Made by a program: the position numbers and the translations under genes. Below the pieces are notes generated by a model, which saw only the letters and a list, made by a program, of their open reading frames with translations, was not told the DNA's origin and ran no database searches. This document shows positions 12,254-15,567 of a stretch of 15,567 nucleotides of DNA, one piece after another; position 1 is the stretch's first letter; each line of letters begins with the position of its first letter. The DNA lies in the NCBI GenBank assembly GCA_963627135.1, contig CAVFZY010000021.1, forward strand, positions 1-15,567, written 5' to 3'. The stretch comes from CAG-103 sp963627135 (lineage in GTDB: Bacteria; Bacillota; Clostridia; Oscillospirales; Oscillospiraceae).

Positions 12254-13333
12254 TCAGCCGTTGCAGAGCGCAACGAACTCATCGTAACCGATGTCCTCGC
12301 GCAGGCCGAGCGCTTCCATAGTATAGCCCTCTGCCATTGCATCGCCGACGAGCGCTTCGCCGAGCGTACAGACAGAGTCGATCACCGGGGTCGGAATTTT
12401 GGCGATCTTACCAAGAATCTGCACAGAGCGCAGGCTGAATGGCACGTCTTCAAGCAGATAGCGCACCTTCAGGCTGCTGGGGCCCATGATGCCCTTGTAG
12501 CACTCAGCATTCTGAAGCATCGTGTAGAGGTCGCCTTCGTAGCTGTACTCCAGCGCAAAAGCCGCCTCGGCATCCGGAAGCTTAACGTTATATGCCTCAC
12601 AGATCGCCATTCTCTCCTTGTCGAGTGCCTTCATGAGGGTGATCTGGCTGGGAACCATGTCGTTGTAATAATTGAACTTTTCGCCCTTTTCAATCTGGGC
12701 AGTGTACAGCAGCGTCGGGCCCGGATGGAAAATCAGATTCAGGTTGTCAAGCGCGAGTTGAATGCTGTTATCAATGAAGTGGTGCTGGCTGAAGACCGGA
12801 TAAATGGCCTCCTTGATGATTTCGCGCTTGCTGTTAGGGATGGCAACAATGCTCAGCTCCGTCTTCTGACCGGTCACGAGCACGTCACCGGTGGTCTGGA
12901 TGCGTGCGGCAAACAGCAGCGTACTGGTCGCAGCGAGCGAAATGTCCGCCTTGCAGCCAGCCTCGGCCAGCGCCTTCTTGAACGCAAGGATGCCCAAGCC
13001 GGAGACCGGATCGATGACAACAATCTGACCGTCGGTGAGATGCGGTGCAAGCTTCTGCGCGATGGAGACGTGGTAGATCTCCGGCAGAATGATAAAAATC
13101 ACTTCACAGCCCTCAATGGCCTTGGCGATGTCCGTCGTCGCAAACTGGATCTTACCAAAGCCGGGATAATCGGTGTGACCATAGATGTTGACACCACCGA
13201 GCTCGTTGAGTTTTGCGACGGTATCTTCCATTACGTCAAAAATTCTGGCCTGATAGCCCTGATTGGACAGCCACGCAGCAGTTGTCTGTCCGCCGTTGCC
13301 GGCACCGATAATTGCAATGGGTTTATTGGTCAT
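12254..13333 (-). CDS. Opine dehydrogenase family protein (NAD/NADP octopine/nopaline dehydrogenase), downstream copy
   Basis: This 359-residue protein belongs to a family that reductively condenses an amino acid with an alpha-keto acid using NAD(P)H to give an N-(carboxyalkyl) amino acid. The N-terminal Rossmann domain has GAGNGG (10-15). The C-terminal octopine-dehydrogenase domain carries FHPGPTLLY (202-210) with His203, and RYLLEDVP (291-298) with Asp296, which match the catalytic His/Asp pair of characterised opine dehydrogenases (for example His202/Asp297 of the Arthrobacter enzyme). It matches the upstream copy at 256 of 359 positions with no gaps. The start is ATG 13333, with a consensus TAGGAGGT upstream. 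It is the second gene of a two-gene operon (35-base gap). Substrates are unknown; the direction could also be opine breakdown. Confidence 0.88.
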   Translation of the reverse strand: MTNKPIAIIGAGNGGQTTAAWLSNQGYQARIFDVMEDTVAKLNELGGVNIYGHTDYPGFGKIQFATTDIAKAIEGCEVIFIILPEIYHVSIAQKLAPHLTDGQIVVIDPVSGLGILAFKKALAEAGCKADISLAATSTLLFAARIQTTGDVLVTGQKTELSIVAIPNSKREIIKEAIYPVFSQHHFIDNSIQLALDNLNLIFHPGPTLLYTAQIEKGEKFNYYNDMVPSQITLMKALDKERMAICEAYNVKLPDAEAAFALEYSYEGDLYTMLQNAECYKGIMGPSSLKVRYLLEDVPFSLRSVQILGKIAKIPTPVIDSVCTLGEALVGDAMAEGYTMEALGLREDIGYDEFVALCNG

Positions 13334-13368
13334 GGTCTTTTACCTCCTAATAAAAGTTTGCTTTATTA

Positions 13369-14448
13369 TCAGCCGTTGACAAGCTTCAGAAATTCATCCA
13401 CTGTCATGTTCTCATTCAGTCCAAGCGTCTTGAGCGTATAGCCCTCGTCCATTTCACCGCCGACGAGCGTCTCACCGAGTGTGCACACAGCATCGATGAC
13501 CGGTGTCTGGATCTTGGCGATCTTGCCGAGCGCCTGCAGAGAGCGCAGATTGTACGGAATATCCTCGAGCAGATAGCGCACCTTCAGCGACTTCGGCCCC
13601 TTGATGCCCTTGTAGCAGTCAGCATTTCGCAGCATATCGTAAAGATCACCCTTGTAGCTGTACATGCGTGCGAAACTGTCCTCAGCGTTCGGCGTATCAA
13701 CATGGAAGATGCGGCACAACTCCATACGCTCCTTATCAATGGCCTTGATGAGTTTGATCTGACTCGGAGTCATCGAATTATAGTAATCAAAGGTAATCCC
13801 GCGTTCAATGAGCGAAGTATACAGCAACGTCGGACCCGGATGGAATGCCAGATTGAGGTTCTCCATAGCCGTATCGATGATGTTGTTGGCAAAGATGTGC
13901 TGACTGAACACGGGATACATCGCATCCTCAACGATCTTTCTCCGGTTGCCCGGGAAAGCAACAATGCTCAGTTCCGTCTTCTGACCGGTCACGAGTACAT
14001 CACCAGTTTCCTTGATGCGTGCAGCAAACAGGAGCGTACATGTCACAGCCAGCGTCACGTCAGCCGTGCAGCCGGCATCCGTAAGTGTTTTCTTAAAAGA
14101 AATCGCACCCAGGCCAGAAGCAGGGTTTAGCACGACAATCTGGCCATCCTTGAGATAGGGTGCCATCTTCTTTGCGATGGAATCATGGTAGTTCTCCGGA
14201 AGGATCAGCAGAATGAGCTCACAACCCTCAATTGCCTTTTCCATATCAGTGGTCGCAAACTCGATCTTTCCGAATCCAGGATAATCCGTATTCCCATAAA
14301 TATTCACTCCGCCAAGCTCATTGAGCTTCGCAACAGTGGTATCCATGACATCAAAAATTCTAGCCTGATACCCCTGGTTGGCAAGCCATGCCGCAGTGGT
14401 CTGTCCGCCGTTGCCGGCACCAATAATTGCAATGGGTTTATCTGTCAT
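13369..14448 (-). CDS. Opine dehydrogenase family protein, upstream copy
   Basis: A 359-residue paralogue of the downstream gene, with the same architecture: Rossmann GAGNGG (10-15), FHPGPTLLY with His203, RYLLEDIP with Asp296. Conservation is near complete in the first 60 residues (cofactor site) and around 151-160 and 281-330. Differences cluster at about 161-200, 211-260 and the last 30 residues, the part expected to shape the amino-acid and keto-acid pockets. The pair may therefore have diverged in substrate. The start is ATG 14448, with AAGGAGG seven bases upstream. The gene is led by a hairpin-containing leader and a promoter at about 14507-14533. A tandem duplication is the simplest origin. 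Confidence 0.88.
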   Translation of the reverse strand: MTDKPIAIIGAGNGGQTTAAWLANQGYQARIFDVMDTTVAKLNELGGVNIYGNTDYPGFGKIEFATTDMEKAIEGCELILLILPENYHDSIAKKMAPYLKDGQIVVLNPASGLGAISFKKTLTDAGCTADVTLAVTCTLLFAARIKETGDVLVTGQKTELSIVAFPGNRRKIVEDAMYPVFSQHIFANNIIDTAMENLNLAFHPGPTLLYTSLIERGITFDYYNSMTPSQIKLIKAIDKERMELCRIFHVDTPNAEDSFARMYSYKGDLYDMLRNADCYKGIKGPKSLKVRYLLEDIPYNLRSLQALGKIAKIQTPVIDAVCTLGETLVGGEMDEGYTLKTLGLNENMTVDEFLKLVNG

Positions 14449-14464
14449 AGCGTTTCCTCCTTAA

Positions 14465-14499
14465 CATGTAGCTTTAAAATGATGCATAGCATCTACATG
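14465..14499 (-). promoter_or_regulatory. Nested hairpin in the leader of the opine dehydrogenase operon
   Basis: CATGTAG (14465-14471) and CTACATG (14493-14499) are exact reverse complements, and inside them GATGC (14481-14485) pairs with GCATC (14489-14493), which competes for one base. In the minus-strand transcript the hairpin ends right before the SD sequence (14456-14462). It could be an RNA control element or a DNA operator. Confidence 0.5.
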
Positions 14500-14506
14500 C
14501 GACAAT

Positions 14507-14533
14507 ATTATAACTTTTTTGTTATCTGGTCAA
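14507..14533 (-). promoter_or_regulatory. Promoter of the opine dehydrogenase operon
   Basis: On the minus strand there is a perfect TATAAT (14512-14507). TTGACC (14533-14528) lies upstream with a spacer of only 15 bases, shorter than ideal; this may mean activator dependence, or a slightly shifted -35. Confidence 0.55.
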
Positions 14534-14540
14534 TCTAAAA

Positions 14541-15157
14541 AATATACAAAGAAATGACTAAAAAACCACGTAACGACGTCGATGTGAACGTTAGGCATAT
14601 ACAGTTACCTAAATATATACAACAGAAGTAGGCAAACAGCACTTCGCAGTCATACAGGCACATAGATAACATTTTAAGCAGAAGTGGCCTTAAAGGAAAA
14701 GCGCCCCCGTCCCCCAGCCAAGCGGTGAGAACACGAACAAAATGCCAAAGCAACATCTACACTTTTCGGCAGAGCGGCAATCAAAAGACATAAGACACCA
14801 CCAATGAATCAACACCAGATGCAGCGGCAATGCCATAGGAGCAGCGTCAGCAGCAGAGACGCCAGCAGTGCTAATTGAGGCACGGGAAATGGAAAATCTG
14901 GCTGACCGGATCACCGACCAATACAACATGACACAGATAGATAGAATTACCATTACGGTGATTTGGGAACAGACGCAAATGGCATGACATCAATCAATAT
15001 GTCATAATGAATGTCAGCCTTCATCAGCTGCGCTTAATATTCAGTGCAGCTGATCCAGTTTATCTCAAGTCAGATATATATCAAACAACGCGCAATGGTA
15101 AAGAGGCGCAACTTCAGAATTATCAGAACGAAAGTAAAGCCAGTGAATGGGGACAGC
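14541..15157. other. 617-base stretch without a supportable gene; possible eroded remnant
   Basis: The stretch is AT-richer by eye than the coding DNA to its left. It holds a 25-codon reading frame (14554-14631, MTKKPRNDVDVNVRH...) and a stop-free plus-strand frame (14808-14987, ending in DRITITVIWEQTQMA); both read like protein but lack a clear ribosome site and are separated by stops. An 87-codon minus-strand frame (14690-14953) is antisense to the second. I could not assign a family to any of them. Frames reaching into 15195-15256 are translations of tRNA-Trp. Confidence 0.4.
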
Positions 15158-15192
15158 AAAAAGCGCCGCAGACATTTCATCTGCGGCGCTTT
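15158..15192 (-). terminator. Terminator of the rRNA/tRNA operon
   Basis: A perfect 13-bp stem (15160-15172 with 15180-15192) with a 7-nt loop. On the minus strand it is followed by a T-tract (complement of AAAAA 15158-15162). It starts at the last base of the encoded CCA of tRNA-Trp. Confidence 0.9.
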
Positions 15193-15267
15193 GGCAGGGG
15201 AAGAAGGCTTCGAACCCTCGGCCTACGGTTTTGGAGACCGTCGCTCTACCAACTGAGCTATTCCCCT
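15192..15267 (-). tRNA. tRNA-Trp (CCA anticodon)
   Basis: On the minus strand: acceptor AGGGGAA/TTCCCCT, D-arm GCTCAGTTGGTAGAGC, anticodon stem ACGGT/ACCGT with loop CTCCAAA (anticodon CCA), T-arm GAGGG/CCTTC with loop TTCGAAG, discriminator G, and an encoded CCA (15194-15192). Confidence 0.96.
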
Positions 15268-15287
15268 ATATGCAATGATATTATATT

Positions 15288-15364
15288 TGGTGGGCCTTCA
15301 GGGACTTGAACCCGGGACCGACCGGTTATGAGCCGGTTGCTCTAACCAACTGAGCTAAAGGCCC
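15288..15364 (-). tRNA. tRNA with CAU anticodon, probably elongator tRNA-Met
   Basis: On the minus strand: acceptor GGGCCTT/AAGGCCC, anticodon stem ACCGG/CCGGT with loop CTCATAA (CAU), T-arm with loop TTCAAGT, discriminator A, encoded CCA. The fully paired first base pair excludes the initiator. CAU could also be tRNA-Ile2 (lysidine-modified); the body sequence does not decide this by eye. Confidence 0.92.
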
Positions 15365-15405
15365 ATATTCAAAGAATGCCGCCACACAGGTGACGGCAAT
15401 ATCTC

Positions 15406-15480
15406 TGGCGCCTCCTGTAGGATTCGAACCTACAACCCTCCGGTTAACAGCCGGATGCTCTACCGTTGAGCTAAGGAGGC
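15406..15480 (-). tRNA. tRNA-Asn (GUU anticodon)
   Basis: On the minus strand: acceptor GCCTCCT/AGGAGGC, D-arm GCTCAACGGTAGAGC, anticodon stem TCCGG/CCGGA with loop CTGTTAA (anticodon GTT), T-arm with loop TTCGAAT, discriminator G, encoded CCA (15408-15406). Confidence 0.96.
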
Positions 15481-15485
15481 ATAAG

Positions 15486-15513
15486 CAAGGGATTCGCCTG
15501 AGCGAATCCCTTG
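15486..15513 (-). other. Hairpin between 5S rRNA and tRNA-Asn
   Basis: A perfect 11-bp stem, CAAGGGATTCG (15486-15496) with CGAATCCCTTG (15503-15513), and a 6-nt loop. No T-tract follows on the minus strand (CTTAT), so it is more likely an rRNA-processing or partial-termination element than a full terminator. Confidence 0.6.
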
Positions 15514-15514
15514 T

Positions 15515-15567
<53 letters not shown>

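Noticed and set aside
12185..13441. 418-codon plus-strand frame antisense to the downstream opine dehydrogenase
   Set aside because: The minus-strand gene has clear family motifs and a ribosome site; the antisense frame starts inside the terminator and has no recognisable fold. The same applies to 5693-6697 and 9697-10686.
15007..15309. 100- and 70-codon frames running into tRNA-Trp
   Set aside because: Their C-termini (EEGFEPSAYGFGDRRS and its frame neighbour) are translations of the antisense of tRNA-Trp and the terminator stem, a common annotation artefact.

Overview
The window reads as chromosome from a GC-rich, low-oxygen-type Clostridia, most likely Oscillospirales/Ruminococcaceae. Four things point there: the large Firmicutes-type SRP RNA directly upstream of dnaX-ybaB, clostridial AGGAGG ribosome sites, families typical of Clostridia (a PRK06851-like ATPase, a DUF5685-like protein), and 5S/tRNA genes with encoded CCA ends. 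This placement is inference from gene content; no search was run.

Layout. (1) 1-49 is the 5' part of tRNA-Ala on the minus strand. A divergent promoter drives the large SRP RNA (about 192-490), whose closing helix runs straight into a T-tract. dnaX (531-2315) and ybaB (2347-2685) follow and end at a strong hairpin; recR is not in its usual next position. (2) 2734-4792 holds a divergent pair, a Y-family translesion polymerase (minus) and an XRE/S24 LexA- or UmuD-like self-cleaving repressor (plus). A perfect 14-bp inverted repeat overlaps the polymerase promoter, so this looks like a self-contained damage-response module. (3) 4848-6691 holds a HAD phosphatase (minus) and, divergently, an ATPase with an intact N-terminal P-loop and a second, apparently decayed P-loop domain. 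(4) 6749-8608 is a tightly coupled minus-strand operon: a membrane zinc-ribbon protein, a DUF5685-like protein with two Asp-rich motifs, and a J-domain protein with a cysteine-rich tail. (5) 8771-9412 is a chloramphenicol-acetyltransferase-like acyltransferase with its own promoter. (6) 9514-14448 is, by eye, more AT-rich than the first half. It holds a sodium:solute symporter (minus), an EamA/DMT transporter (plus) and two tandem opine-dehydrogenase-family paralogues (minus) that match at 256 of 359 positions without gaps. Together they look like a module for making and moving an opine-like N-(carboxyalkyl) amino acid. (7) 14541-15157 has no gene I can support and looks like eroded sequence. 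(8) 15158-15567 is the 3' end of a minus-strand ribosomal RNA operon: 5S rRNA (partial), then tRNA-Asn, tRNA with CAU anticodon (Met) and tRNA-Trp, closed by a terminator.

Most convergent gene pairs are separated by hairpins that can work on both strands, and several genes have near-consensus sigma-A promoters, so transcription units can be drawn with some confidence. The best candidates for something under-described are the opine module, the repressor/polymerase pair with its operator, and the J-protein/DUF5685/zinc-ribbon operon.
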